From Tabrizicola thermarum (lineage in GTDB: Bacteria > Pseudomonadota > Alphaproteobacteria > Rhodobacterales > Rhodobacteraceae), in NCBI RefSeq assembly GCF_003574395.1, contig NZ_QMJY01000078.1, forward strand, positions 1 to 64,000: DNA of 64,000 bases. Direction: 5' to 3'. This document shows, in pieces, positions 11,039 through 19,853 of this stretch (position 1 is the stretch's first letter; the number at the start of each line of letters is the position of its first letter). The notes below the pieces were generated by a model, which was not told where the DNA came from, did not search any database, and worked only from the letters and a program-made list of their open reading frames with translations. The translations under genes and the position numbers were made by a program.

Positions 11039-11625
11039 TGCCCGCACTGATCCCCACCGACCACATCGCCCGCGTCGTCTGGCTGGGCTACCAGCCGGTG
11101 CCGGTCGAGAAACTGGTCATCACCTCTGCCCCGCTGGACGCGATGCCGCTGACCTTCGCGGGCTATGACGGCGAGGTCCATGCCGGGCTGACGCGGCCGT
11201 CCTGCTCGCGCGTGGTCAAGCAGCATCCGAAGGGCACCGAAATCCGCAACGTCCGCCAGCTCTGCGTGGTCAGCGCCGAGGAAATGGCCGAGGTCGCCCG
11301 CGGCATGGGCCTGCCCGCGATCAGCTATGCCTGGGTCGGGGCGTCCGTGGTGCTGGAGGGCATCCCCGACCTGACCCACCTGCCGCCCTCCAGCCGCTTG
11401 CAGGGGCCGGACGGGGTGACCCTGGTGGTGGACATGGAGAACCTGCCCTGCCAGGAGCCCGCCGTGACCATCGACAAGGCGCTTCCCGGCCAGGGCAAGG
11501 GCTTCAAGCGCGCGGCAGAGGGCAAGCGGGGTGTGACGGCCTGGGTGGAACGCGAGGGCACGCTGCGGCTGGGTGACGAGGTCCGCCTGCATATCCCGGC
11601 GCAGCGGGCATGGCAGCCCGGCTGA
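11038..11625 (+). CDS. MOSC domain-containing protein
   Basis: A 195-aa stand-alone MOSC (molybdenum cofactor sulfurase C-terminal) domain protein. MOSC domains take part in sulfur transfer to, or handling of, metal centres such as molybdenum cofactor. A candidate sulfur-carrying Cys lies in RPSCSRV near residue 58. It starts at the ATG in TGATG, sharing a base with the methyltransferase stop, with GGAG at 11026-11029. Nothing nearby is a molybdoenzyme, so the target is unknown. Confidence 0.75.
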   Translation: MPALIPTDHIARVVWLGYQPVPVEKLVITSAPLDAMPLTFAGYDGEVHAGLTRPSCSRVVKQHPKGTEIRNVRQLCVVSAEEMAEVARGMGLPAISYAWVGASVVLEGIPDLTHLPPSSRLQGPDGVTLVVDMENLPCQEPAVTIDKALPGQGKGFKRAAEGKRGVTAWVEREGTLRLGDEVRLHIPAQRAWQPG

Positions 11626-11802
11626 AACGCAACGGAAAATTAGTTAAACGCCATGAAAATTTCGCCGCCGCTGGCCGCGGTTTCGTATCGGAAACACGGA
11701 CTGGCGAATTTGGCGGGGTTTAGGTCGGAATCCGCCTTCGACAAGGGCATTCCGCCCGGTATCACGTCGCAAACGGAACACTCTGCCCCCCGGGAGACGC
11801 AC

Positions 11803-13479
11803 ATGGCCTTCAAGACCGACATCGAGATTGCGCGCGAAGCGAAGAAGAAGCCGATCATGGAGATCGGGGCCAAGCTGGGCATTCCGTCCGAACACCTGCT
11901 GCCCTACGGCCACGACAAGGCCAAGGTCAGCCAGGAGTTCATCAAGGGCCTTGCCGGCAAACCCGACGGCAAGCTGATCCTCGTCACCGCGATCAACCCG
12001 ACGCCTGCGGGCGAAGGCAAGACCACGACCACCGTGGGTCTGGGCGACGGGCTGAACCGGATCGGCAAGAAGGCGGTGATCTGCATCCGCGAGGCCTCGC
12101 TTGGCCCGAACTTCGGGATGAAGGGCGGCGCTGCGGGCGGCGGGATGGCGCAGGTCGTGCCGATGGAGGAGATGAACCTTCACTTCACCGGCGACTTCCA
12201 CGCGATCACATCCGCGCACAACCTTCTGGCCGCGATGATCGACAACCACATCTACTGGGGCAACGAGCTTCAGATCGACGAACGCCGCATCGTCTGGCGC
12301 CGTGTGATGGACATGAACGATCGCGCGCTGCGCGACATCGTGGTGAACCTTGGCGGCGTCGCCAACGGCTTCCCGCGCCAGACGGGGTTCGACATCACCG
12401 TGGCCTCGGAAGTCATGGCGATCCTGTGCCTGTCGAACGACCTGGAAGACCTTCAAAAGCGGTTGGGCGACATCGTCGTTGCCTACACCCGCGAGAAGAA
12501 GCCGATCTATTGCCGCGACCTCAAGGCCGACGGCGCGATGACCGTGCTCTTGAAAGACGCGATGCAGCCGAACCTGGTGCAGACGCTGGAGAACAACCCG
12601 GCCTTCGTCCATGGCGGCCCCTTCGCCAACATCGCCCACGGCTGCAACAGCGTGATCGCGACCAGGACCGCGCTGAAGCTGGGGGACTATGTCGTCACCG
12701 AAGCCGGATTCGGCGCTGACCTCGGCGCCGAGAAGTTCTTTGACATCAAGTGCCGCAAGGCCGGGCTGAAGCCGGCGGCGGCGGTGATCGTGGCGACCGT
12801 CCGCGCTATGAAGATGAACGGTGGCGTCGCCAAGGCCGACCTTGGCACCGAGAATGTCGAGGCGGTGAAGAAGGGCTGCCCGAACCTTGGCCGCCACATC
12901 GCCAACGTGAAGAGCTTCGGCGTGCCGGTCGTAGTGGCGATCAACCACTTCTACAGCGACACCGATGCGGAAATCGCCGCCGTGAAGGCCTACGTCGCCG
13001 AACAGGGGGCCGAGGCGATCCTCTGCAAGCACTGGGCGATGGGCAGCGCGGGGATCGAGGATCTGGCGCACAAGGTGGTGCAACTGGCCGAATCCGGGGC
13101 CGCGAATTTCGCGCCGCTTTACCCCGACGAGATGCCGCTGTTCCAGAAGCTGCAAACCATTGCCAAGCGGATCTACCATGCCGACGACGTGATCGCCGAC
13201 AAGTCGATCCGCGACCAGTTGAAGGCCTGGGAAGCCGCCGGCTACGGCCATCTGCCGATCTGCGTGGCCAAGACCCAGTACTCCTTCACCACCGACCCGA
13301 CCGTCCGCGGCGCCCCCACCGGCCACACGGTGCCGGTCCGCGAAGTGCGGCTTTCGGCAGGCGCCGGGTTCATCGTGGCGATCTGCGGCGAGATCATGAC
13401 GATGCCGGGCCTGCCCAAGGTGCCCTCGGCCGAGGTGATCCGACTGAACGATCAGGGCCAGGTCGAAGGGCTGTTCTGA
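11803..13479 (+). CDS. fhs: Formate--tetrahydrofolate ligase
   Basis: Makes 10-formyl-tetrahydrofolate from formate, THF and ATP, entering formate into one-carbon metabolism. The ATP-binding P-loop TPAGEGKTT is at residues 67-75, followed by the conserved [17 protein letters not shown] substrate loop. At 558 aa the length matches the family. The ATG at 11803 is chosen on GGGAGAC at 11792-11797; the open frame extends further upstream, but the added residues look noncoding. It heads a unit with chorismate mutase and folD. Confidence 0.96.
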   Translation: MAFKTDIEIAREAKKKPIMEIGAKLGIPSEHLLPYGHDKAKVSQEFIKGLAGKPDGKLILVTAINPTPAGEGKTTTTVGLGDGLNRIGKKAVICIREASLGPNFGMKGGAAGGGMAQVVPMEEMNLHFTGDFHAITSAHNLLAAMIDNHIYWGNELQIDERRIVWRRVMDMNDRALRDIVVNLGGVANGFPRQTGFDITVASEVMAILCLSNDLEDLQKRLGDIVVAYTREKKPIYCRDLKADGAMTVLLKDAMQPNLVQTLENNPAFVHGGPFANIAHGCNSVIATRTALKLGDYVVTEAGFGADLGAEKFFDIKCRKAGLKPAAAVIVATVRAMKMNGGVAKADLGTENVEAVKKGCPNLGRHIANVKSFGVPVVVAINHFYSDTDAEIAAVKAYVAEQGAEAILCKHWAMGSAGIEDLAHKVVQLAESGAANFAPLYPDEMPLFQKLQTIAKRIYHADDVIADKSIRDQLKAWEAAGYGHLPICVAKTQYSFTTDPTVRGAPTGHTVPVREVRLSAGAGFIVAICGEIMTMPGLPKVPSAEVIRLNDQGQVEGLF

Positions 13480-13491
13480 CGCGTTGCCCTT

Positions 13492-13526
13492 GGGCAGGCT
13501 TCCCCTTATCTCCGGGGAAGCCGCCC
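13492..13526 (+). terminator. Hairpin between fhs and the chorismate mutase gene
   Basis: GGCTTCCCC at 13497-13505 pairs with GGGGAAGCC at 13514-13522. After one unpaired or wobble base on each side, GGGC and GCCC extend the stem. There is no T-run, and the next gene's ribosome-binding site follows directly. It may attenuate or stabilise the message rather than terminate it. Confidence 0.5.
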
Positions 13527-13539
13527 AGGGGAGACAAAG

Positions 13540-13851
13540 ATGCGAAAGCCCGACGACTGCACCACGATGGCCGAGATCAGGGCCGAGATCGACCGGCTCG
13601 ATGAAGACCTCGTCAGGCTGTTCGCGGAACGCGCGGGCTATATCGACCGCGCGGCCGAGATCAAGGCCGAGGTGGATCTGCCGGCCCGGATCGAGGCTCG
13701 CGTCGAGGAAGTGGTGGGAAATGTCCGCCGCCATGCCGCCACCTACGGGCTGCCGCCCGATCTGGTGGAAAAGCTCTGGCGGCGGTTGATCGACTGGTCC
13801 ATCGCGCGCGAGGAAAGCCGCCTCGGGCCGGACAGCTTGCGGAAGGGATGA
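13540..13851 (+). CDS. Chorismate mutase (AroQ class)
   Basis: Small all-helical chorismate mutase of 103 aa, expected to convert chorismate to prephenate for Phe/Tyr synthesis. The sequence has the AroQ pattern: an N-terminal helix with [22 protein letters not shown], then EIKAEV, then a C-terminal helix [25 protein letters not shown] precedes the ATG. Its stop is 4 bases from folD. Stand-alone AroQ domains can also act as isochorismate-pyruvate lyase; the ordinary mutase role is more likely here. Confidence 0.85.
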   Translation: MRKPDDCTTMAEIRAEIDRLDEDLVRLFAERAGYIDRAAEIKAEVDLPARIEARVEEVVGNVRRHAATYGLPPDLVEKLWRRLIDWSIAREESRLGPDSLRKG

Positions 13852-13855
13852 GGGA

Positions 13856-14746
13856 ATGACGGCCAAGGTGATCGACGGCAAGGCCTTTGCGGCCAGGGTG
13901 CGGGCGCAGGTTGCCGAGCATGTGGCGCGGCTGAAGGAAGAGAACGGGCTGACGCCAGGACTGGCCGTGGTGCTGGTGGGCGAGGACCCGGCAAGCCAGG
14001 TCTATGTCCGCAACAAGCACGCCTCGACCATCGAGGTCGGAATGGCCTCTTTCGAACATCGGCTGGATGCCGCGACCAGCGAGGCCGAGCTTCTGGCGCT
14101 GATCGACCAGCTGAATGCCGACCCCAGGGTGCACGGGATTCTTGTGCAATTGCCGCTGCCCGGCCATCTGAACGCCGAGCTTGTCATCAACCGGATCAAC
14201 CCGGCGAAGGATGTGGACGGTTTCCACATTTCGAACGTCGGCCTGCTGGGGACCGGGCAGAAGGCGATGGTGCCCTGCACGCCCCTGGGCTGTCTGATGA
14301 TGCTGCGCGATCACCATGGCAAGCTGTCGGGCCTGAACGCCGTGGTGGTGGGGCGGTCGAACATCGTGGGCAAGCCGATGGCGCAGCTTCTGCTGGGCGA
14401 CAGCTGCACCGTGACCATCGCGCACAGCCGGACCCGGGACCTGGCCGAGGTCTGCCGCCGTGCCGACATCCTGGTCGCCGCCGTGGGCCGGCCCGAGATG
14501 ATCACCGGCGACATGGTGCGCCCGGGGGCGACGGTGATCGACGTGGGCATCAACCGGATCGAACGCGACGGCAAGGCGAAACTCGTCGGCGACGTACATT
14601 ATGAAAGCGCGGCGGCGGTGGCGGGGGCGATCACTCCGGTGCCCGGGGGCGTGGGGCCGATGACAATTGCCTGCCTGCTGGCCAATACGCTGACGGCCTG
14701 CTGCCGGGCCCATGGTCTGGCAGAGCCGGAGGGATTGACGGCATAG
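13856..14746 (+). CDS. folD: Bifunctional methylenetetrahydrofolate dehydrogenase/cyclohydrolase FolD
   Basis: Interconverts 5,10-methylene-THF and 10-formyl-THF, the step next to Fhs. The catalytic Tyr50 and Lys54 lie in VYVRNKHAS. The NADP-binding part has [18 protein letters not shown] and the C-terminal family signature [18 protein letters not shown] is present. At 296 aa it has the standard length. AGGG lies just before the ATG. Pairing with fhs indicates a formate-assimilating or formate-releasing one-carbon route. Confidence 0.95.
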   Translation: MTAKVIDGKAFAARVRAQVAEHVARLKEENGLTPGLAVVLVGEDPASQVYVRNKHASTIEVGMASFEHRLDAATSEAELLALIDQLNADPRVHGILVQLPLPGHLNAELVINRINPAKDVDGFHISNVGLLGTGQKAMVPCTPLGCLMMLRDHHGKLSGLNAVVVGRSNIVGKPMAQLLLGDSCTVTIAHSRTRDLAEVCRRADILVAAVGRPEMITGDMVRPGATVIDVGINRIERDGKAKLVGDVHYESAAAVAGAITPVPGGVGPMTIACLLANTLTACCRAHGLAEPEGLTA

Positions 14747-14764
14747 CTCGCGCGGTCGCGCATC

Positions 14765-15412
14765 CTACCGGGGCATCGGGATCGCCAGGGCGCGCGGGCC
14801 GGTCAGGATGGCCAGGGCGTCCCGGTCCATGAGCGCGGTGAGCGTGGCATCATGCGACCGCAGGCCGCCGGTATAGACCCCGTAGGCGGGAAGGATCAGG
14901 CGGTTCCTGTCGGCCAGGAAGCAAGGCTTCGACTGGCCAGCCAGGCGGGCCTTCGGATGGTAATGGCCTGAAATCTCGGCCGTTTCCTGCGGCTTGGCGA
15001 TATGGCGGAAGGTGAAGGGGGCAAGGTGCACCTCGGCCCGGTGCGTGCCGCCGATCTCGATCGGCCCCGGGTCGTGGTTGCCGGTGATCCAGGTCCAGTC
15101 GCGCCCCGCCATCAGCCGCGCCAGCCAGAGCCGCGCGCTGTCCTCGATCCGGTCAAACGCCGCAAGGTCGTCGAAACTGTCGCCAAGGCAGATGACCGTC
15201 TCCGCCCCTGTCGCCTCCAGGTCGCGGTCGAGTTTCTCCAGCGTGGCTTGTGTCTCGTAGGGCGGCAACAGCGTGCCCCCGCGCCGGGCAAGGCGTTCGG
15301 ACTTGCCCAGGTGCAGGTCGGAGACCGTCAGCAGCTTGCGGGCGGGCCAGAACAGGGCGCCGCTGGGCATCAGGTGCAGCGTTTCGCCGTGGAAGAAAAG
15401 CGCGTGGTGCAT
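14765..15412 (-). CDS. pdeM: Ligase-associated DNA-damage-response endonuclease PdeM
   Basis: Calcineurin-type metallophosphoesterase of about 215 aa that usually accompanies an Lhr helicase and an ATP-dependent DNA ligase. Metal-binding motifs in order are SDLHLGKSE, GDSFDD, GNHD and GHYHPK. The ATG at 15412 is used; a longer reading would run into the dispersed repeat at 15456-15489. It lies downstream of lhr on the same strand, 79 bases after the lhr stop. Confidence 0.82.
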   Translation of the reverse strand: MHHALFFHGETLHLMPSGALFWPARKLLTVSDLHLGKSERLARRGGTLLPPYETQATLEKLDRDLEATGAETVICLGDSFDDLAAFDRIEDSARLWLARLMAGRDWTWITGNHDPGPIEIGGTHRAEVHLAPFTFRHIAKPQETAEISGHYHPKARLAGQSKPCFLADRNRLILPAYGVYTGGLRSHDATLTALMDRDALAILTGPRALAIPMPR

Positions 15413-15455
15413 GGGGTGCTGGATGCCCCAGCGCCGCGCCTGTGGCAAGCGTCCT

Positions 15456-15489
15456 GCCTCCGGCGGGAGTATTTGGAAAAAGAGCAATG
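15456..15489 (+). repeat. Dispersed intergenic repeat, copy A
   Basis: The unit CTCCGGCGGGAG followed by TATTTGGAAAAAGAGCAA lies between lhr and pdeM. Two further copies are at 34976-35024 (reverse, with an extra hairpin) and 44610-44643. The inner CTCC/GGAG can form a short hairpin. All three are intergenic. Confidence 0.75.
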
Positions 15490-15491
15490 GC

Positions 15492-17879
15492 TCAGGCCAG
15501 GCCCGCGGCTTCCATCAGGGCCTGGGCCTGCGCGCTGGCCAGCCGGTCGCGGCCTTCGCCGTGGACGGGGATGCGGCCGGGCTCGAAGAACAGGGGCGCG
15601 GCGAGCGGGGTGACGCGGGAGAGGCGCCTGAGGTCGATGCGGCCCTGGATGCGGGCAAGCATGGCCTCGATGCGCGAGAAGTCGATCAGGCCGCGCAGCG
15701 CCTCTTCCCGGGTGATCTGCAACAGAAGGTGGTCCGGGTCGTAGCGGCGCAGCGTGTCGTAGAGGATGTCGGTCGAGAAGGTGGCCTGCCGCCCGGTCTT
15801 GCGGCGGCCCTGGTGGCTGCGTTCGATCAGGCCCGCGATGATGGCGGTGGACCGGAAGGTGCGTTTCATCACCGCGTTCCCGGCAAGCCAGGTGTCGAGG
15901 CCGTTGCGGAGGGTGGCGAGGTCGAAGAGGGGGGCAGGATCGGTCACGGGGTCGAGGCCCCAGATCAGCGTGGCATAGTCGGTGGCGACGAAGCCAAGGG
16001 GGCCAAGGCCTTGTTGCTCCATCTGTTTCGTGACGAGGAGGCCGAGGGTCTGTTGGGCGTTGCGCCCCGCGAAACCGTAGATGACAAGGTGTTCGCGCCC
16101 GTCGTGGGGGAAGGATTCCAGAAGAAGCGAGTGGGGGTCGGGAAGGCGGGAAACCTCGCGTTGTTTCGCCAGCCACCAAGAGGTGTGGGCGGGAAGGTCG
16201 GGCCAGCTGTCCCTTTGGAAGATGTCAAGGATACGGTCGGCAAGCAGGGTCGAGGTGGCGAATTTGGTGCCGTTGAACACGGCCACTTTCGGATCGCGGC
16301 CGGGGCTGCGCGAGACCTCCACCGTCATCTCGCGCAGGCCTTCGTAGCGGACGATCTGGCCGCCGATCAGGAAAGTGTCGCCGGGGGTAAGGGTGGCGGC
16401 GAAACTTTCCTCGACCTCGCCCAGCGGGGTGCCGTGGTTGCGAAGGCGGACCTTCAGGGTTTCGATGTCGATGATCGTGCCGAGGTTCTGCCGGATCAGC
16501 GTCGCGGCGCGGGGGTCGCGCAGGTGCCATTTTCCGCCCGTCTTTTTCAGACGCTGCCAACGGTCGTAGGCTTTCAGCGCGTAGCCTCCGGTGGCCACGA
16601 AATCGAGGCATGCGTCGAAGTCTGCGCGGGAGAGATGGGCATAGGGCCCGGCGGTGGTGACTTCGGCGTAAAGCGCGTCGGCGTCGAAGGGGCCGGCGCA
16701 GGCGGTGGCAAGGATGTGCTGGCACAGGACATCCCTCGGCCCCGGCCCTCGCGGTTCGCCGTCCAGCGCATGGGCGCGGACGGCGTCGAGGGCGGCCTGA
16801 CACTCCACCACTTCGAAGCGGTTGGCGGGCACCAGCAGCGCCTTCGATGGCGCGTTGTAGCGGTGGTTCGCGCGGCCGATCCGTTGCACCAGGCGTTTCA
16901 CGTTCCTTGGCGCGCCGACCTGGATCACCAGATCGACATCGCCCCAGTCGATCCCGAGGTCGAGCGAGCCGGTGCAGACGACGGCCCGCAAGGCGCCTGC
17001 CGTCATCGCCTGTTCCACCCTCTCGCGCTGTTCGCGGGAAAGCGAGCCGTGATGGATGCCGATCGGCAGGTCCTCGGTATTGGCCAGCCAGAGGTCGTGG
17101 AAGAAAAGCTCGGCCTGCGCGCGGGTGTTGTGGAAGATGAGGGTGGTCCGATGGCGCGCGATCTGGTTCAGGATCGCGGGGATGGCGTAACGACCGCCGC
17201 CACCGCTCCACGGGGGGGCTTCGTCGGTTTCCAGCATGGAAATGTCGGGGTCGGGGCCGGGGTCGGCCGCAAGGATCGTGGTCCGGGGCGCGAGGAAGCG
17301 GGCCAGCGCGGCCGGGTTTTCCACCGTGGCCGAAAGGCCGATGCGGCGAAGCCCGGGGTTCAGAGACTGGAGGCGGGCGATCTGAAGGACCAGCTGGTCG
17401 CCGCGTTTGCTTTCGGCCAGCGCGTGGATCTCGTCGATGACGACCCGTTGCAGACCCTGGAAAATCCTTGGGGCGTCCTCGTAGGACAGAAGAAGCGCAA
17501 GGCTTTCCGGCGTGGTCAGCAGGATATGTGGCGGATCGGCGCGCTGGCGGCGGCGCTGGGTGTAGGAGGTGTCGCCGGTCCGGTCCTCGACCCGGATCTT
17601 CAGCCCCGCGCCGTCGATGGGGGTGCCCAGATTGCGGCGGATGTCGGCGGTCAGCGCCTTCAGCGGCGAGACATACAGGGTATGCAGTCCGGCGGGCGGA
17701 GTCTCCCCCAGTTCGGCCAGGGTGGGCAGGAAGCCGGCCAGCGTCTTGCCGCCCCCCGTGGGCGCGATCAGAAGCGTGGCGGGGTCGGCGGCCCGGGCCA
17801 GCATCTCCTGCTGGTGGGGGTGCAACGTCCAGCCCTTGGCGGCGAACCAGCGGGAAAGGGCGGGAGGCAGCGTCATCAT
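15492..17879 (-). CDS. lhr: Ligase-associated DNA helicase, Lhr family
   Basis: Superfamily 2 helicase (large helicase-related, short form), about 795 aa, expected to act in DNA repair with PdeM and a ligase. Walker A is APTGGGKTLAGF near residue 30 and the DEIH box is in VIDEIHALAESKRG. Motif VI is in QRIGRANH and the Lhr winged-helix and C-terminal domains follow. The start is one of two adjacent ATGs at 17879 and 17876; the open frame continues 60 codons upstream but without family resemblance. Confidence 0.9.
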   Translation of the reverse strand: MMTLPPALSRWFAAKGWTLHPHQQEMLARAADPATLLIAPTGGGKTLAGFLPTLAELGETPPAGLHTLYVSPLKALTADIRRNLGTPIDGAGLKIRVEDRTGDTSYTQRRRQRADPPHILLTTPESLALLLSYEDAPRIFQGLQRVVIDEIHALAESKRGDQLVLQIARLQSLNPGLRRIGLSATVENPAALARFLAPRTTILAADPGPDPDISMLETDEAPPWSGGGGRYAIPAILNQIARHRTTLIFHNTRAQAELFFHDLWLANTEDLPIGIHHGSLSREQRERVEQAMTAGALRAVVCTGSLDLGIDWGDVDLVIQVGAPRNVKRLVQRIGRANHRYNAPSKALLVPANRFEVVECQAALDAVRAHALDGEPRGPGPRDVLCQHILATACAGPFDADALYAEVTTAGPYAHLSRADFDACLDFVATGGYALKAYDRWQRLKKTGGKWHLRDPRAATLIRQNLGTIIDIETLKVRLRNHGTPLGEVEESFAATLTPGDTFLIGGQIVRYEGLREMTVEVSRSPGRDPKVAVFNGTKFATSTLLADRILDIFQRDSWPDLPAHTSWWLAKQREVSRLPDPHSLLLESFPHDGREHLVIYGFAGRNAQQTLGLLVTKQMEQQGLGPLGFVATDYATLIWGLDPVTDPAPLFDLATLRNGLDTWLAGNAVMKRTFRSTAIIAGLIERSHQGRRKTGRQATFSTDILYDTLRRYDPDHLLLQITREEALRGLIDFSRIEAMLARIQGRIDLRRLSRVTPLAAPLFFEPGRIPVHGEGRDRLASAQAQALMEAAGLA

Positions 17880-18105
17880 GCGGCCTAGATAGCCCGATGC
17901 GGCGATCAGGGAAACAGGGACGCGAGAGCGGGCAACGATTCGGCCAGGCGGGGCGCCCTTGCCCTGGCGGAGGATTTCCATCGGTCCCCTTGCCCCGCGG
18001 GCGGTTGTTCCGGCCTTTGCGATGCCGCCGGAATTGCAGCGCTTTTTCAGCGGCGGCTGCGTCATTCCGCTTGCCGGAACCCGAACGCCCGCCTAATCCG
18101 GGGCC

Positions 18106-18918
18106 ATGAGACTGCTTTTCCTGGGCGATGTCGTGGGCCGGTCGGGCCGGACGGCGGTGACCACCCGGCTGCCGGGGCTCCGCGCGGCCTGGGGTCTGGA
18201 TTTTGTCGTGGTCAACGGCGAGAACGCAAGCCAGGGCGCGGGGTTGACGGCCGACCATGCCAAAGAGCTGCTGGCGGCGGGGGCGGATTGCCTGACGCTG
18301 GGCGACCACGCCTTCGACCAGAAGGACATGCTGAGTTTCATCGAAGCCGAGCCGCGGATCGTGCGGCCGCTGAATTTCTCCAAGGTGGCGCCGGGCCGGG
18401 GCTTCAAGGTGTTCGAGGCGACCCAGGGCCGCAAGGTCCTGGTGACGCAGGCCCTGGGCCAGGTGTTCATGAAGCGGCCCTTCGACGATCCGTTCAGCGC
18501 GCTGGAGACAGTGCTGAAGCAGCATACTCTGGGCGGTGTGGTGCAGGCGGCGATCGTGGATTTCCATGCCGAGGCGACGTCCGAGAAGATGGGCATGGGC
18601 CACTGGTGCGACGGGATGGCCAGCCTTGTCGTGGGCACCCATACCCATGTGCCGACCGCCGACACGATGATCCTGGCCAAGGGCACGGCCTATCAGTCGG
18701 ATGCAGGCATGTGCGGCGACTATGACAGCGTGATCGGGATGGAGAAGCTGGAACCGCTTCGCCGTTTCCTGACCGGGATGCCGAAGGGCCGGTTCGAGCC
18801 GGCGGGCGGCGAGGCGACCCTGTCCGGGGTCTATGTCGAGACCGATGACAGGACCGGCCTTGCGACCAGGGCGCGGATGATCCGCGTCGGCGGCAAGTTG
18901 CAGGAGTCCACCCCGTGA
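18106..18918 (+). CDS. YmdB-like metallophosphoesterase
   Basis: Dimetal phosphodiesterase of the TIGR00282/YmdB family, known to cleave 2',3'-cyclic nucleotides. Motifs are FLGDVVGRSG at the N-terminus, VNGENASQG, TLGDHAFDQ, VDFHAEATSEK and GTHTHVPTAD. The 270 aa are full length. It sits head to head with lhr and couples to the DMT transporter through a GTGA overlap. The physiological role in this lineage is not known. Confidence 0.87.
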   Translation: MRLLFLGDVVGRSGRTAVTTRLPGLRAAWGLDFVVVNGENASQGAGLTADHAKELLAAGADCLTLGDHAFDQKDMLSFIEAEPRIVRPLNFSKVAPGRGFKVFEATQGRKVLVTQALGQVFMKRPFDDPFSALETVLKQHTLGGVVQAAIVDFHAEATSEKMGMGHWCDGMASLVVGTHTHVPTADTMILAKGTAYQSDAGMCGDYDSVIGMEKLEPLRRFLTGMPKGRFEPAGGEATLSGVYVETDDRTGLATRARMIRVGGKLQESTP

Positions 18919-19853
18919 GCGATCTGGCCGTTGCCGTGCCGGTTCCGGGCAGGGGCAAGCCGCGGCGTTGGGTCTTTGTCGCGGTGCTGCTGTGGCTGGG
19001 GATCGGCTGGGGCTCCACCCATCCCCTGGGCAAGATCGCGACCGAAACGGGCCACGCGCCTTTCGGGCTGATCTTCTGGCAGCAGGTGGTCATGGTCCTC
19101 GTCCTGGGGGCGATTGCCCTGGTGCGGCGCAAGGGGATGCTCATGACCGCGCCTGCCTTGCGGTTCTACGTCATCGTGGCGGTGCTGGGCACGGTGATCC
19201 CGAACGGGACCTTCTATGCCTCCGTGGTGCATCTGCCCTCGGGCATCATGTCGATCGTGATTGCGATGATCCCGATGCTTGCCTTCCCCATGGCGCTGGC
19301 GCTGGGGATGGACCGTTTCTCTACCCTGCGGCTGGTCGGTCTGGCGATGGGGCTGCTGGGCGTCGGGCTGCTTGCGGCGCCCGGCGCGGCCTTGCCCGAG
19401 CCCGCGATGCTGGCCTGGCTGCCGGTGGCGCTGATCGGTCCGCTGTTCTACGCGATGGAGGCGACCTATGTCGCGCATCGCGGCACGCTGGGCATGGACG
19501 CGCTTCAGGCGATGCTGGGCGCAAGCCTGATGGGCCTGATCCTCTGCATCCCGCTGATGCTGGCCCTTGACCAGGGCTATTCGCCCTGGCCCCTGGGCCG
19601 CGATGACCTTGCGCTGGCGCTGTCCTCGGCCCTGCACGCGCTTTTGTACGCCAGCTACGTCTGGCTTGCGGCCACGGCGGGCGGTGTCTTTGCGGCGCAG
19701 TCCAGCTATCTGGTGACGGCTGCGGGAATGATCTGGGCGATGGTGCTTCTGGGCGAACGGCCCAGTGCCACGGTCTGGCTGGCCGTGGCGGTGATGCTGA
19801 CCGGGGTGGCCCTGGTGCAGCCGCGGGCGCGGCAAACGACGGTGGAGGGCTGA
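18915..19853 (+). CDS. EamA/DMT-family transporter
   Basis: Inner-membrane drug/metabolite transporter with about ten transmembrane helices in two EamA halves (about residues 17-145 and 165-305). The GTG at 18915 overlaps the preceding stop as GTGA and has AGGAG at 18902-18906. Its stop overlaps the next start (TGATG at 19851-19855). Substrate is unknown; DMT proteins export metabolites or amino acids. Confidence 0.82.
   Translation: MSDLAVAVPVPGRGKPRRWVFVAVLLWLGIGWGSTHPLGKIATETGHAPFGLIFWQQVVMVLVLGAIALVRRKGMLMTAPALRFYVIVAVLGTVIPNGTFYASVVHLPSGIMSIVIAMIPMLAFPMALALGMDRFSTLRLVGLAMGLLGVGLLAAPGAALPEPAMLAWLPVALIGPLFYAMEATYVAHRGTLGMDALQAMLGASLMGLILCIPLMLALDQGYSPWPLGRDDLALALSSALHALLYASYVWLAATAGGVFAAQSSYLVTAAGMIWAMVLLGERPSATVWLAVAVMLTGVALVQPRARQTTVEG

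Noticed and set aside
11653-11802. Upstream extension of fhs, or a folate-type riboswitch in its leader
   Set aside because: The extension has no resemblance to Fhs, and I could not find paired helices or a conserved core that would justify a riboswitch call.
15273-17888. 871-codon open frame on the plus strand opposite lhr
   Set aside because: Shadow of lhr; Gly/Val/Gln-rich, no recognisable motif, while lhr has intact helicase motifs.
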